This document shows, in pieces, positions 35,901-48,054 of a DNA stretch of 64,000 bases. The notes beneath the pieces are model-generated. The model ran no database searches and was not told where the DNA came from. It was given only the letters and a program-made list of their open reading frames with translations. Each line of letters begins with the position of its first letter. The stretch's first letter is position 1. The translations under genes and the position numbers were made by a program. The DNA is from Selaginella tamariscina (Eukaryota > Streptophyta > Lycopodiopsida > Selaginellales > Selaginellaceae), in the NCBI GenBank assembly GCA_003024785.1, contig PUQB01000096.1, forward strand, positions 62,001 through 126,000. The letters are read 5' to 3'.

Positions 35901-38041
35901 CAGGAAGAACTGTAGCCTTGTGCTTGTCAAAACGTCCTTAAAGTCGTGGTACTTGGATGGTAGAGAAGAAGGAGGAGAAGGAGAAGGAGTAGGCGAAGGA
36001 GATTGAAAAACAGGAGAGTCAGACACAGGAAAGGTAGAAGAGGACGTAGGAGTTACTTGAAAGGCAAAAAGGTGGAAAGGAGCAGGATCAGTGGTAAGTT
36101 CATGCATGGTAGTGGTAAGAACTCGGAGAGGAGCAGGAGGGAGCTGTGACTGAAAAAGAGGAAGGATCTTGGGGGTGGAACAGAGGAAGAGTAACAAAAG
36201 GAGGCAGGATTGGGAGAAACCTGTGTGGATGTTGACGAGTGTACAGGATTGGAAGAATCCTGTACAGAAGTCCGTGGTTGCACAGGAGTGAGGGAGCCTG
36301 TGAGTGTGCTGACGAACCAACAGGAGGTGGATCCTGTTGAGGAGGAACCTTCGACACTGATACAGGATTGGAAGAACCCTGTACAGGAATCCGCAAACTT
36401 ACAGGAGTGGAGAGAACCTGCGGATGTGCTGAGGAACTGATGAGGTGAATCCTGTCGAGGAAGAGTCTTCAACACTGGTACAGGAACAGGCACGGTCAAT
36501 CCTGTAGCTTGTACTGCCTCAGACACCAAGGATGTATCCTGCACGCAGGAAGGTACAGGATTGATCCTGGCTGCTGGAGAGGAAAACGTGAGCGTCCTAG
36601 ACCTCCAGTCGATCTGCGGATTTGCAACAACGAACCATGGCATGCCAAAAATGATGGGAGTCGACCGAGTCTTGATCAAGTTGAAGGAAATTGAACAGTT
36701 GAATGGCCATGACTGCAAGAGAGAGGTGTGGTAGCGTGGGTAACTGCGCCAGAAGCAATCAAACGACCATCGGCCACCTCTACAGGAATGCACGCTTCAA
36801 CTTCACCACCGGAATGCCATGCTGAGCTGCAAAAGTGTCATCCATGAAACATGCATTTGCACCAGTGTCTAACAGGGCAAACTCCTTGAGCTCTCGATTA
36901 TTGAGGCGAATGTGTACAGGAAACTTGAGTGATGGAATGGTATGAGCAGCACCAATGGAGCCTGCACCTACGTCCAACTTCGCGGCTCCTAGACGAAGTG
37001 GACATTGAAGTTTTCCGACTGAACTTCAGCTTCGGCTTCACGCGTCTTGAACTTCTGGCTTTATTAGGACATTCCGCCACCTTGTGTCCTGCTGCACCAC
37101 AATACAAGCATAGGTTCTCACCCGACGACGTTGCTTCTCAGCAGTTGAAAGTGGGCCACGCTTGGATTTGTTAACCTCCATAGGAACTGCTCCAGAAGGT
37201 GTCGTAGGAACATGTGCTACGGCTACAGGATTCGTTGGCAGGAACTGCTGACGGAATTTTTCCTGACGGCGCTCGAACAAACGGTTGTCGCAGCGAACGG
37301 CCTGTTGCATGATCTCCGCTAACGTTTGAGCATCCGGTAATGTAAGGAGAAGGTCCTTCACATCATCCCTCAGCCCAAAACGAAAGTGTTCGATCAATGC
37401 AGTCTCGTCCCATGGAATGTTCGTGCACAATTGCTGGAATTCGGATGCATAAACGGAAGCTGGTCTGGATCCTTGTGTGAGCCTTCCGTAACTTGTGCAT
37501 GCAGAACGGTACTTATCAGGATCTCCAAAACAGGCTTCAAAGGCAGCCACGAAACCTTCAAAGTCTCCATCAATGGGTCGTCACGCTCCAGCAAGGGAGC
37601 AACCCAAGCTCGTGGAGATCCACTTAGTAAGGATGCCAAAAGGCCAACCTTTTGTGCATCCGTCGAGTAGCGGCGTGGTTGCATGCGGATCAAGAGCCGG
37701 ATCTGATTCAGGAAACCTTGGAAATCGGCACGGTTGCCACTGAACTTCTCTGGCATGCTGATCTTCGGCTCCGGAGAAAAGTTCGATGAAGAAGGAACCA
37801 CCGATGCCTGAGAGAGAGCCTGCGCAGCAGCCTTGGAGGATGCATCAGCAGCTGCATGTGCCGCATGGGTGGAGCCTTGCAATCGGTGACCACTTGGCGC
37901 AAAGTGGCCAGCTCATGAAGCAACATTTGGTGCTCGCGTTGAAAGTGCTCAAAATCAGCCATGATCTATGAAAGAAAGGAGAAAAACGAAGGAAAAGAAT
38001 CAAGGAAAAAAAAGTAGCTAGGAAACGAAGAGCTATGAAAG

Positions 38042-38054
38042 CAGTTACTATCAA
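38042..38054 (-). other. Putative self-complementary primer site of copy C
   Basis: CAGTTACTATCAA on plus, two bases from the 5' LTR edge (38057). It is the exact reverse complement of 38334-38346 in the 5' LTR. Confidence 0.6.
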
Positions 38055-38056
38055 AC

Positions 38057-38630
38057 TGTCAAGCCACGATCCAGGAACCAGGAAACGAGTAGGATTCCGG
38101 AACAGGAAGGCTTGACTCAGGAACAGGACCGAGAGCAGGACAGGAACCAGGAACAGGAATAGGAACAGGAGGATCCAGGAACAGGACGGATCCAGGAGCA
38201 GGACAGACAGGATAGGATCCAGGAACAAGATAGGAACTAGACAGGATCCAAGAGCAAGACAGGAGCAGGAGGCAAAGAGTAAGACAAGAACAAGACAAGA
38301 CAAGGAACAAGAATAATCGTAGAATGACTGGTGTTGATAGTAACTGATTGTACAACAATTAGGTCGGAGCTTTTATGCTCACAACTCCAAGCTAATCTAG
38401 TCATGAGTCTAATCTAGTCATGAGCTAAGAATAGTGTCCCTTATCCTCTAGGCATATCCTGTAGCATATCCTATAGGCATATCCTATAGGAATATCCTAT
38501 AGGTATATCCTGTAGGAATATCCTGCAGGCATATCCTGTAACCCGTATCCTGTATCCGAAATCCTGCATCCTGTATCCTGTATCCGGAAACCTGTATCCT
38601 GCATCCTGTATCCTGTATCGGGTTGTGACA
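38057..38630 (-). repeat. 5' LTR, chromovirus copy C
   Basis: Partner of 32411-32990; carries the TATA-like box and the self-primer segment 38334-38346. Confidence 0.93.
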
Positions 38631-39307
38631 GAGCATGCCCAATAACAAGCCAAACTACTCGCAACAAGGGAACAAGAGTTACAGCACTCGCGCAAGCGAG
38701 TACAGGAGCTGGAGGCTTAAGTAAAACACGTGCAAGAATAGTAGGAGGCAGGGTTCTAGAGGGAGCTACATAAGGCTACCAAGCTACATAATGCAAAGAT
38801 CGTAGCCTTGAAGCAGAAGCTAGGCGCAGTGGAAAACGAAGCGCTACCTATTGCGACCACTCGAGCATAGCATAGGTGAAGGGAGCACATGGCCAAAGGA
38901 TGTGCCAATGAATAAGTCCGGGCATCTTGCTGATGGTGGTTTGATCACCGTCAAACTGCCAATCGGCACGAACGAGCGATGGGATAAAGTGCCTAGCAAG
39001 GAAGGTACCGCAAGTACAAATTGACAATGATAGCTATTAGGTGGCACTTAACCAGACGTGGATTCGATCGTCCAAATCAACTATCCAGGGTACTTGGGAC
39101 AGCATGCATAAGGGAGGTGCATAAATGTGACAAGCAGGACTCTACCATGGCGGCAGACCAGTGAGAGAGTGCCACTTGTACCTAGGGTCTAGCGCTAGCT
39201 GACCCACTATATAAGGAGGAAGGCTAGTAGTGGGTCAAGGTCCTTCTAGTCCATTTTTCATCTTGTATCTAGCTCCACCTTCCTGAGGCAGCTTGTGCTC
39301 AGGCAGG

Positions 39308-39365
<58 letters not shown>

Positions 39366-39560
39366 CTTTTGTTCACCATCTCTCCAGTGATTCTCCTCTC
39401 GCTCTGCTCCTAAGCCAACAACGTACTCAGCTATCAAGTGGCAGCATGATTGCTCTAGGAGAACTCCCCCACCCCTGTACACAGACCCTTGCGGCGTCCG
39501 GGTAGAGGCCATTCAACACCTTTTAGTATTCTCGAGGTAAGGCCGGCTTATTGGTGTGGA
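38631..39560 (+). other. Eroded repeat-derived DNA with a coiled-coil-like reading and a TA run
   Basis: The first 250 bases, read on plus, give stretches such as RELHKATKLHNAKIV and LKQKLGAVENEAL between stops. This heptad-like reading resembles a decayed element gag rather than a host gene. 39150-39290 includes ACTATATAAGGAGG and looks promoter- or LTR-like. Origin unresolved. Confidence 0.4.
39310..39363. repeat. TA microsatellite, 54 bp
   Basis: Pure TA run. Confidence 0.95.
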
Positions 39561-39779
39561 CCCCTAGGATTGGAACGCTATATCCACAACATCCTGGGGA
39601 CCATAGAGACTTCATAGCAAGCACGAGAAGTATCAAGTTTGATACCAATTGGGAAATAGTTTGCTTTGATCTCTTTCTGGTTCTAGCTCTTCAAACGAGT
39701 TATAGAGTCCAAATTTTGCTTATGGGAACCGCCTTGCCCCATCAGTGATTGATTCAATTATTGGATGAGCATAGTAGAA

Positions 39780-40170
39780 GGAGAGTGGAAGATCTGTAGT
39801 TGGCTTCGATGAGTCGTGGAAGACTCAAGTGAAGGATGTCATTGATGGCATTGGAAGTCCAGAATGCAGCTTCGGGTATTCCAAACTTGTTAGCAACGTC
39901 TTGAGTCCATCCATTAAAAGTGTTCATGACAATGCAGGCCACCGAGTTCCCCTCATCTAGAAACTTATGGAGAAGTTCTTTAAGGAGAAGTCTCATCCCG
40001 ACTGCAGCTTTGGCAGGCTTCTCTAGGTTTTTACTTGGATGCAGCTTTTGCATGGAGTTGGAATCAACCCCATCTGGGAGCCCCACAACGAATGTCAAGC
40101 TTATTTGAACTTGCCATGAGGTCACAGGTCTTCACCATGAGTTTGTAGTTGTCATGATTGCATGCATAAG
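39780..40170 (-). pseudogene. UDP-glycosyltransferase (family 1), N-terminal fragment
   Basis: UGTs move sugar from UDP-sugars to small molecules. The minus strand reads FVVGLPDGVDSN, then LLKELLHKFLDEG, VACIVMNTFNGWTQDVANKF, then GIPEAAFWTSNAINDILHL. This is the N-terminal acceptor half of plant UGTs (family: CIVSD.F..W..DVA.KFGIPR..FWTSNA). Upstream the frame changes near 40095: KLMVKTCDLMASSNKLDIR is in another frame from FVVGLPDG. The reading stops near 39790 and no PSPG sugar-donor box follows, so this is a truncated, frameshifted pseudogene. Confidence 0.78.
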
Positions 40171-40578
40171 TGATGTTGAATTCACAAGTGTGTGTGTGTG
40201 TTGATACTAATGCATATAATAGGTTTGTGAAGCAATCGGTGCCACTTTTAGATGGGACTATAGATAAATGAGAGTCCCATAGCGTTTACACATAGCAAGA
40301 CACCCTCATGATGAATCTTTGATGACATATAGAGGGCACAAGGTTTTACAAACGTTGATTAGGTGCTATTTCTCTTATGTTGCAAGGTAACACAAAGAGA
40401 CAATTTTTTTATTTTACTTATTTAATCAAATTCTTAAATTTTCGTCCTCCAACACTGCACATAAATATATTTACACAGGCTCTTACAATGGGGATATTTA
40501 CATTTATGATATGGTAAATCATTCTCTCTCCTCTCCCTCTCTCTCTCTATCTCTCCTCTCTTCCTCTCTCCTCTCTTC

Positions 40579-40609
<31 letters not shown>

Positions 40610-43559
40610 AGACATGTATGCACTGTGTAGCTATAACACTATAAAAACTTGGTGTAAGATATAATTCTCTTAAGAGATTGGCATTTCATATATTTGTGGT
40701 TATTTATTAATGTTATATCTTATCTCCCATATACATTGCATTTATAATGAAAATATTTATCCAAGTGAATGGGAGGTAGCTACAAAACTGAGAGGGTGAG
40801 GGATTGCATTTAGAGCTAGAGTTGGCAAGTTCATGCTGGGGAGGTAACTTTAAAGGGAGAATATGCTTGGGATCTATAATTGTAGAATATGATATTACGA
40901 TAACGATGATTAATTATATATAAGCTTTGCTAAGTTGTTAATCTAATTATCAAATGTATGTTTAAAAAAAAAAGTGTTGATGTGGTAAAAATTTAAAACA
41001 AAATATTGATGTGGTAAAATAATGCTAATGTGGCAAAAAAATAAATGTAACATAAAATAATGCTAACATGGCTATACAGTTTAAAAAATAGAATATTATT
41101 TAAATATATCATCCATGTGGAATTTATTTGAAAAACATTAAAATAAACACAAAATGTTCTTAATCAGCTAAAGTATTTTCATATTCCCGATACTTTGAAA
41201 AACATAGAACCCCAATCCTTACTTAGGGTTCGATGGTGAGCCACAAACATAAATGTTTAAAATATCTATGAATGCATTCACAATTAAAAAAGAACATATA
41301 TGCATGGGGTTCATCAACAAACCCCACAATTAAATGCTCATTTCTAAATGCGAATGCATTCATGGATAAAATGAATTACTAGATATAAATGTAAGGATTG
41401 CATACGTATATGTATAACTGTAATGGACATGATGATTTATTATAACAATTTATTCAATAATGGTTTGATTGAATAGAATATAAAAATACAAGTACTAATT
41501 ATTGCTTGAACCAAATGTTTATGCAACTAATAATAAACTATGTATAATGTATAACAACTGTATATGGATAAAGTATGCATGAATATTTTGAAAACATTAT
41601 ATTAAATGTGTGGCAAATGTCACTTAAGATATGAATTTGTGTTGCTGTACACAATACTCATTCGATAGATAGGTTGTCACAGATGATATAAATGATTTCT
41701 AGTTTGAACTAGAAGGTATTTATCAAAGTGAAATCAAAAGGCTAATGTTAATTGCATGATAAATAAAACACGGTTATATATATCATTACGCAAGAAAGAT
41801 GCAGATTTACAATGAGAAAGTGATATATGCAAGGTAATGCGAAAGAAACTCATGTGAGAGACTAATCCTTTCTATGTGTATGCCATTTTTTGATTTCAAG
41901 AGGGAATATTATCAACCAGAAGAAAACAAAAAAACTAACACAAACCATTTTAAATATGGCCCCTAAACATGGAGGCCAAAGCAATTGCATGTTCATGGGG
42001 AAACTACAGAAGATGTGATACATGGTAATTGCTATTAATAAAAGTAAAAAGGATCTTACATGCTGAGGTTCTTATTTGGGCAACTTATCCTCTATTGAAT
42101 CGTTTCATCCCCCTTAATAGCCTTGTCCCCTCTGAATGTAACAACGTCCGTTCAATTATGCAAAGGAAATCTACGTAATTACTGCTAACTTGGCTATTCC
42201 ATTTAATTTAATGTAGGAAACAAATTTGAAATTATAATTAATGTAAGTACACAAATTTGAAATTCTGATTCCGAAAATAGTCCCTCAGATTCTCAAGATA
42301 TTCTCTTTGATATTACTTGACATGCTCTAACGTGTCAAACTTACTTTCAATGATTGCGCCATCATTCAGGTAATATACCCTATAACTATCCATGTCAACT
42401 ACTAACATTATCTTAAATGCATTTAATGAGGGGGCTATCATGCTTTCTCCACTACATGAAATGTACTGTTAAATGTGGTCTGTCAGATTATCCGAGCTAG
42501 AACACAAAGTAACTCCTTAAATACACATAACCCAACATAAATAAATAAATGATAATTCATTGGGGACATGCAACTCTAAAGGATTTTCACTATTAAACAA
42601 TGTGAGCATTTCAAACCATCAAATTTAATGTTTGAATTAGGCAGCGAACAATATTAAATAATCCAAAATGATTAGTTGAAACATTTATTTCGTCATCTTG
42701 CTTATCACGTTCATAAGACAATGGTTTCATTTCTTTTCTTGTTTCTCAATCATACATTTAAAGTAACGGGCCTTACTTAGAGCTTAATGTGATTACAAAA
42801 TTAATGTAGTCATGGTTCTATGCAAAATTAGATATGGCGCTAGTGTCCCAACAGAGTACTGTGGAATTAGCTTGTAAGAATTTTTTCTTTTAAAAATACG
42901 ATCTCGCCATAAGATTCATTTTTCTAGAGTTTGGACCAGATAGCTTCATTGAAAAGACGGTCATTGTTAAATCAATTGTGACAATGCAATGAGAATTGCA
43001 ATAACAACAATGGCATTAATAAAACTAAGTTCAAGGGATCACTGGTCATGCCTCCTACTCCACATGCTATTGCAATTGGGCTACTATGCAAGCATTGCAA
43101 GAAGGCTCCTCTTTGTTTGTCTACATGCCCAATATGGTAGTATTACCTACTTCAAAAACTTGACATGGTCACATGGGAGAGTAGAAGCACCCATTGCCAT
43201 TCAATGGATTTAATTGTAGAGCCTGCCACATGTGGAAAGAAAAGGCTAGGTGCTGCTTAATGATTTCTCTGTCACCCTCAAACGAATCTAACAAAACCTC
43301 TTGAAGGAGCACATCCTTGACGTACTTCTCAAGCTCGAAGACTAAGAAATAAATAATAATGATTTGACAAGCTAATTACTTTCATTAAACATATCAATTC
43401 AACAAGGTAACCAATATCTACACGATATAACTCTTATTAAATGACATTGTAGTTTCCAATATTAAGAACTTGTGCAGATAAGTACAGGTCAATAGGGTCA
43501 TCGAATTATTCAATTGAGCACTTTAACTAGTTAAACTGAATTAATTTGGTACTACTCAG
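40171..43559. other. Long AT-rich intergenic stretch
   Basis: CT/CA microsatellites near 40520-40620. A 74-codon open stretch at 42989-43213 has no recognisable family and is probably chance. No gene supported. Confidence 0.5.
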
Positions 43560-45200
43560 AACTACTCAACCATCAAAGAGGAATGTGTTGTTGTTGTTTG
43601 GGGTTTCGAGCGTCTCTATAAGAGTGAGACACTAATGGAATGTGATCATGCTGCTATTGAAGCGCAAGAACTTAATGGGTTGTGCAACATGATAATCATT
43701 GAAGCATCAAGTTTATAGTTTCAAGGTGGTGCATCAGTCAAGATGAACAATGGTTAATGCTAATGCCCTTTCATAAACACTTCTTCTAAATTTTACCTTA
43801 TCTAGTAATACTTTTATTAAGTTTTGTGTTTGGTGCAAGCCCCCATATGTTTAATGTTGACTTACTGTGTTTTAAAGGTGTTATGAGCTACATAAGAACT
43901 TAATTCATGGCAAGGCATTTATGGGATGGGTTTGGAAGTTCTTCCTCTAACTTAAATAAACTCAGTAGTATCATGCTTAATTCTAACTCATTATACTTTG
44001 TGGGACCAATTAAAAAGATCAATTATGTCGGTAATACCTTTTTATTTATGTTTTTCATTTTCTAAGGTATGTCATGACTCGTCTTTGGACGGGGTCATCT
44101 CGATCATTAATGCGTATTAAAGAAACTCCATTGTGTATTTTATTAACCAAATATGCATGTCAATGTGACTATGTAGATTCAAAGTTGTGGAACTTGTCAG
44201 ACGGAACTCTATAACATGGGTGCTAAAGTCTATTAGTGTCTCTCACCTTTTGAGTTGGTTGTGATTAATTTGATAGGAAATTTTCACATTTTTTTTTAAT
44301 AGAACTAATAAATTATTGTGGTCTCTAATCACGTAATTCATTCATTAGGTAGAGGCTGGTATATCAATGGCATTATTTTTGTTAGATTATGTCATCTTGT
44401 AACACTATCAATACTCTCAAATAATGGTTCAACTTTATTATGCACTTAAGCAGGTGTTAAATACTTGTTCGACTCTTCAAATCATCCACAAACTAATGGT
44501 TTGATATAATGATTGAACTAAACATTCAAATGCATAAGGTTTAAAGATGTGAACTTTTAGGCATACTGATTGGGATTAGTATTTATGGTGTTTGAGGTTT
44601 GTATAAGTATTAAAAGCTCAATTGGCATTGTATGGATATAACCTGAAAAATTGCTTAGTGATTTGGTGTTGTTGTTAAGTTTAGTACATCTTAAGGATGT
44701 CAGGATGTGCTTAACAATTAATTGTTACCCTACATCTTTTGCATGCAGTCTGCTAAACATTTTTGTTATGCTCGTGTGCATCAACAGTCTTTATAATGCA
44801 TGGCATCGAGCCCCACCATAATATGCAGACACTGATTTAATACTTATACATTTTTTAAAGTTGATCAAGCCTTGACAACTAATTTATTACACGAATGCTT
44901 CAAAGGGTTTGGTTCTTAAGTATTTCAAATAGGATTGGTCTCGTAAAGACAGGATTTTCCACACGACTCAAATGAAACAATTCTTGGTTAAAAATAAGAT
45001 GAAAATGTTTGGACCCACCTCAAATGGATTTATTTTATACCAATCCGGAAGTGTAAAGTAGTATATAATATGCATGTGTATATATTGTATGCAATATACA
45101 CACGTGATGGTGACATGACCTCCCCGTGTTACATGTGTGCCACGTGACAAGGGAGACCATATTATTCAAAACCTGGTTAACACTCAAACCAACTCAATGC
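43560..45200 (+). mobile_element. Eroded gypsy relic related to the 3.5-6.5 kb element
   Basis: The stretch near 44220-44290 matches the integrase region of the element at 3518-6534 (GTSTCTCDCCTTTTGAGTT-like). 45040-45170 matches its LTR (ATGTGTATAT..., TACATGTGTGCCACGTG). Upstream, 43560-43800 reads as RNase H-like fragments. Many breaks; much older than its relative. Confidence 0.6.
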
Positions 45201-46022
45201 AAAACCTAGTTGGCATTCTATTTTACGTACGACACAACAATATAATTAGGGTTTCTCCTTACATATACGTCTTAAACATTAAATATTATTATGCTATGTT
45301 AATAGAAAAAAATGTATAATTAAAGTTACATCTTCACTTTTGTAGGTTACATATTCTTTCACTAAAAGATTGTTTGATTATAGTACTAAGTTTAAAGTAA
45401 GAGGCAGAAAATATAAATATTTCTAAAACATTTTGTTTGATTAAACATACATAAGTTACCTTGTACGTGTGGTTACTTTTCAACTGTATTAAATTTATTA
45501 TAATTTTATAATCAGGGCATATTTAAAAATAACTATAAAATGGTTAAAAGTTCTTCAGCACCAGGACTAAACTGCGAGGGCGTACTTGGGCTTGGTTGTG
45601 CTCTTCGGCCGGGGCCGAAGAAGTTTGTCTTTTTAACCACTTGGACCTGTTGACTTTACATGCAAGAGTTGGAAGTTACCCTATATATACAGTTGCTGCG
45701 ACTAATTAGTACATCAAACAGCTATCGTCATATGACATAAGTTTGAATGTATTTACCTTGAGAGACTGAAACTCCTTTATGTACTTACTTAGCAGTAATT
45801 TAATATTAATTAACAAAAACACTGTTTAAATGGAGGCTTCGTCAAGCCCACACTGACTGCGCGCACACCAAACATGAGGGTCTGCCACAAAACATAAACA
45901 AAGTATACCTTTTCTCATGTGTGTTAACATAAATACTCGCGAGTATAAATTAATTTCTGCACGAGTACAATTACAAGCAATTTGTATACTTACGAAGCGC
46001 TAAAAGAACGCTTGAAAATACC

Positions 46023-46448
46023 ATGGGAGAGATGATACAAGGGAGCGCATCCAGCACGGTAGCCGCGCCTATCTGGAGTGCATGGAAGGCTGCGTCGGAC
46101 TTCTACTCGTTGCACGAGTGGGTTCCGAGCGTGATCGAGTGCTACAGAGCGGAGGAGGATGTGAGATACTGTAAGTCGTATCCAGATAGAGAGGGGAATT
46201 TCACATGGGTTAAGGAAAGATTAATAATGATTGATAATGAGAATTATAAGCTGTCCTACCAAATAATCGATGGGAATATGGGACTTGATAACTATACTGC
46301 AACTATGGAGTTTTCCAGAGTGGATGGTTCCAGGTGTTCTATCCAATGGAAGTTTACAATGAGCTCCACGAGCAGTAAAACCAAGGAAGACCAGGAAAAG
46401 TTTCTTGCATATGGCATACAGTGTTTAGAGAAGAGAGCACATGTATAA
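46023..46448 (+). CDS. SRPBCC-fold protein, lachrymatory-factor-synthase/PYR-like
   Basis: Single-exon protein of 141 residues of the polyketide cyclase/START-like (SRPBCC) superfamily, which binds small hydrophobic ligands in a helix-grip pocket. It starts MGEMIQGSASSTVAAPIWSA; the family usually reads V..PI..VW.A..DF..LH.W.P.V. Here that region is APIWSAWKAASDFYSLHEWV, then WVKERLIMIDNENYKLSYQI (the L.E.L..ID...Y.L.Y.I block) and CSIQWKFTM. It is somewhat shorter than the roughly 150-180 residues typical of LFS-like proteins. ACCATGG context favours this start, and AATAAAA at about 46488 suits a poly(A) signal. Which ligand it binds cannot be told. It lacks the gate-loop motifs of true ABA receptors, as far as I can see. 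Confidence 0.8.
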   Translation: MGEMIQGSASSTVAAPIWSAWKAASDFYSLHEWVPSVIECYRAEEDVRYCKSYPDREGNFTWVKERLIMIDNENYKLSYQIIDGNMGLDNYTATMEFSRVDGSRCSIQWKFTMSSTSSKTKEDQEKFLAYGIQCLEKRAHV

Positions 46449-47880
46449 TTATATACATGTGTATTTTGTAAAGGTTTTTAAAGTTTAATAATAAAACTTG
46501 TTCAATCCCGTATTGAAGTTTCATCTTGGGTATAATAGATTGTTATGTCTGGAATTTGAAATGAAATAGAGCAAGAAATGCTTAACAATTTTGATATTTT
46601 ACTCCCCTTTGGAAAGGGAGGAGAGGTCTCTTAACATTCTGTATATAAGTAATGGTTTTCCTGAGCTTAAAGTTCAAGTATTCAATTTAAGTTTTTGTAG
46701 TCAAATAGAGAGTAATTTCAGTATTGTGTGCGCGTGCGTGCGCTTGTGTGTTAAGAAGCTACTGCATACTTTCCTATTGAGTTACGTATCTAACATTGGC
46801 GCTGACGTGGATGTAAAGCTACAACTTAAAATATTATATACAAGATGCTATTTGTTTTATTTTATGATTATTTTATTTGATTATTTAAATAATGTTATAA
46901 TAAGGTGGTGTTATTGTAAATTATTTCAGTTGATATGGCCTTTTAAACTGTCACACGTGCAGTGTATTATTTATATATAGTTTATTTTTAGAGATTATAC
47001 TATATATGTTATATTGTATTAAAATCACATTACTGATATTAAAACTAAATTTTAAGTTTAAGTAGTTTAATTCTAATTTTGAAATTACTAAGGATTTTCA
47101 TTTTTTTCAAAATTAAATTATGCTGCTGATTTAACATTATAATAATATTAAAATTATAAAATTATATTTTAAACTTAAAATTGACAATTAAATTATTAAT
47201 GTTCACTATTTCTTCTAATCTCGTTTTACTTTTCCTATAATGATATTATATTTATAAACCACCATAACATATTAATATTAAAATTATTTAATAATCTATA
47301 AATTTAAATCTTATATAAAAAATAAAATATGTTAAATATTCGCAGTGTTATTAACTTAAAACTTAATAGCCATACTAAGACTTATTATTTTTTACACGTG
47401 CGAACTAATTAGAATATCCGTTGCATACGTGTCAGAAAACTGTAGTTTTGAATAATATCAATACTGTTTCATTATATTATTAAGTTTCTAGAACATATTG
47501 TTTCCTTAGACATACATACATACACCGCGTGTGTGTATACGTTTATAAAATTCAACTGTAGACAAATATCACACTCACTTTTCTAATGAAATATCTAGAA
47601 AACTCAGCACCATGTACGTGTTATCCGTATATAAGACGTGAACAACCACGGAAAAAGCAGAAACACTCAAGTCAGGCAGCCAATGGGAGAGCCGAATCAC
47701 CAAAGATATGCTAAATCCTAAAACCAGCCCCATTGGCCGATTCCTCATCCACGTGGACTCTGAGCTGGCCGTACGACCACATCCCGACCGTCCACGATAA
47801 TATCGGCACTTTTCCCCCAAAAAGCCCAACAAATATCTAGCTTCCGTACTCCCACATGGCTCTCTTCCATTGCACACTCC
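46449..47880. other. Intergenic; right part is the ELF3 promoter region
   Basis: 46500-47560 is AT-rich with no gene. From 47575 it becomes GC-balanced and looks like a promoter and leader for the ELF3-like gene, with a possible leader exon ending at CACAG/GTAAAT near 47933. Confidence 0.5.
47589..47838 (+). promoter_or_regulatory. Evening-element-like and G-box words upstream of ELF3
   Basis: AAATATCT at 47589-47596 and 47831-47838 (eight of the nine bases of the evening element AAAATATCT), and CACGTG at 47750-47755. Such words are known in clock-gene promoters, but short words also occur by chance. Confidence 0.4.
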
Positions 47881-48054
47881 TAACTCTCCACACTTGATTG
47901 TAGAATCCGGTTTGGATCCTTCTCAATCACAGGTAAATTCATTGAGAAAATGTATACATTTTTTTTATATAAATAACTAGGGCATTACATACACACAGAA
48001 TTTTCTGAAAATTGATTCCCATATGCATAGAATTCATACATACATCTTGGTGAG

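Larger units (their letters stand above)
32411..38630 (-). mobile_element. Chromodomain Ty3/gypsy retrotransposon (chromovirus), copy C
   Basis: LTR element on minus, 6220 bp, same family as copies A and B and very close to B inside. LTRs at 32411-32990 and 38057-38630 are nearly identical by eye, so it is young. Parts from right to left: gag (from about 37962), CCHC knuckle, retropepsin, reverse transcriptase ([13 protein letters not shown]), RNase H, integrase and chromodomain (about 33220-33090). No matching target duplication is seen: the left side joins the inverted LTR piece and the right side is GAGCA. Broken in several places. Confidence 0.94.

Noticed and set aside
42989-43213. 74-codon ORF in the long intergenic stretch
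   Set aside because: No family, no codon bias, no conserved neighbours; treated as chance.
47575-47877. 100-codon minus ORF upstream of ELF3
   Set aside because: No recognisable family. It lies in the presumed promoter and leader of ELF3 and is probably chance in GC-richer DNA.
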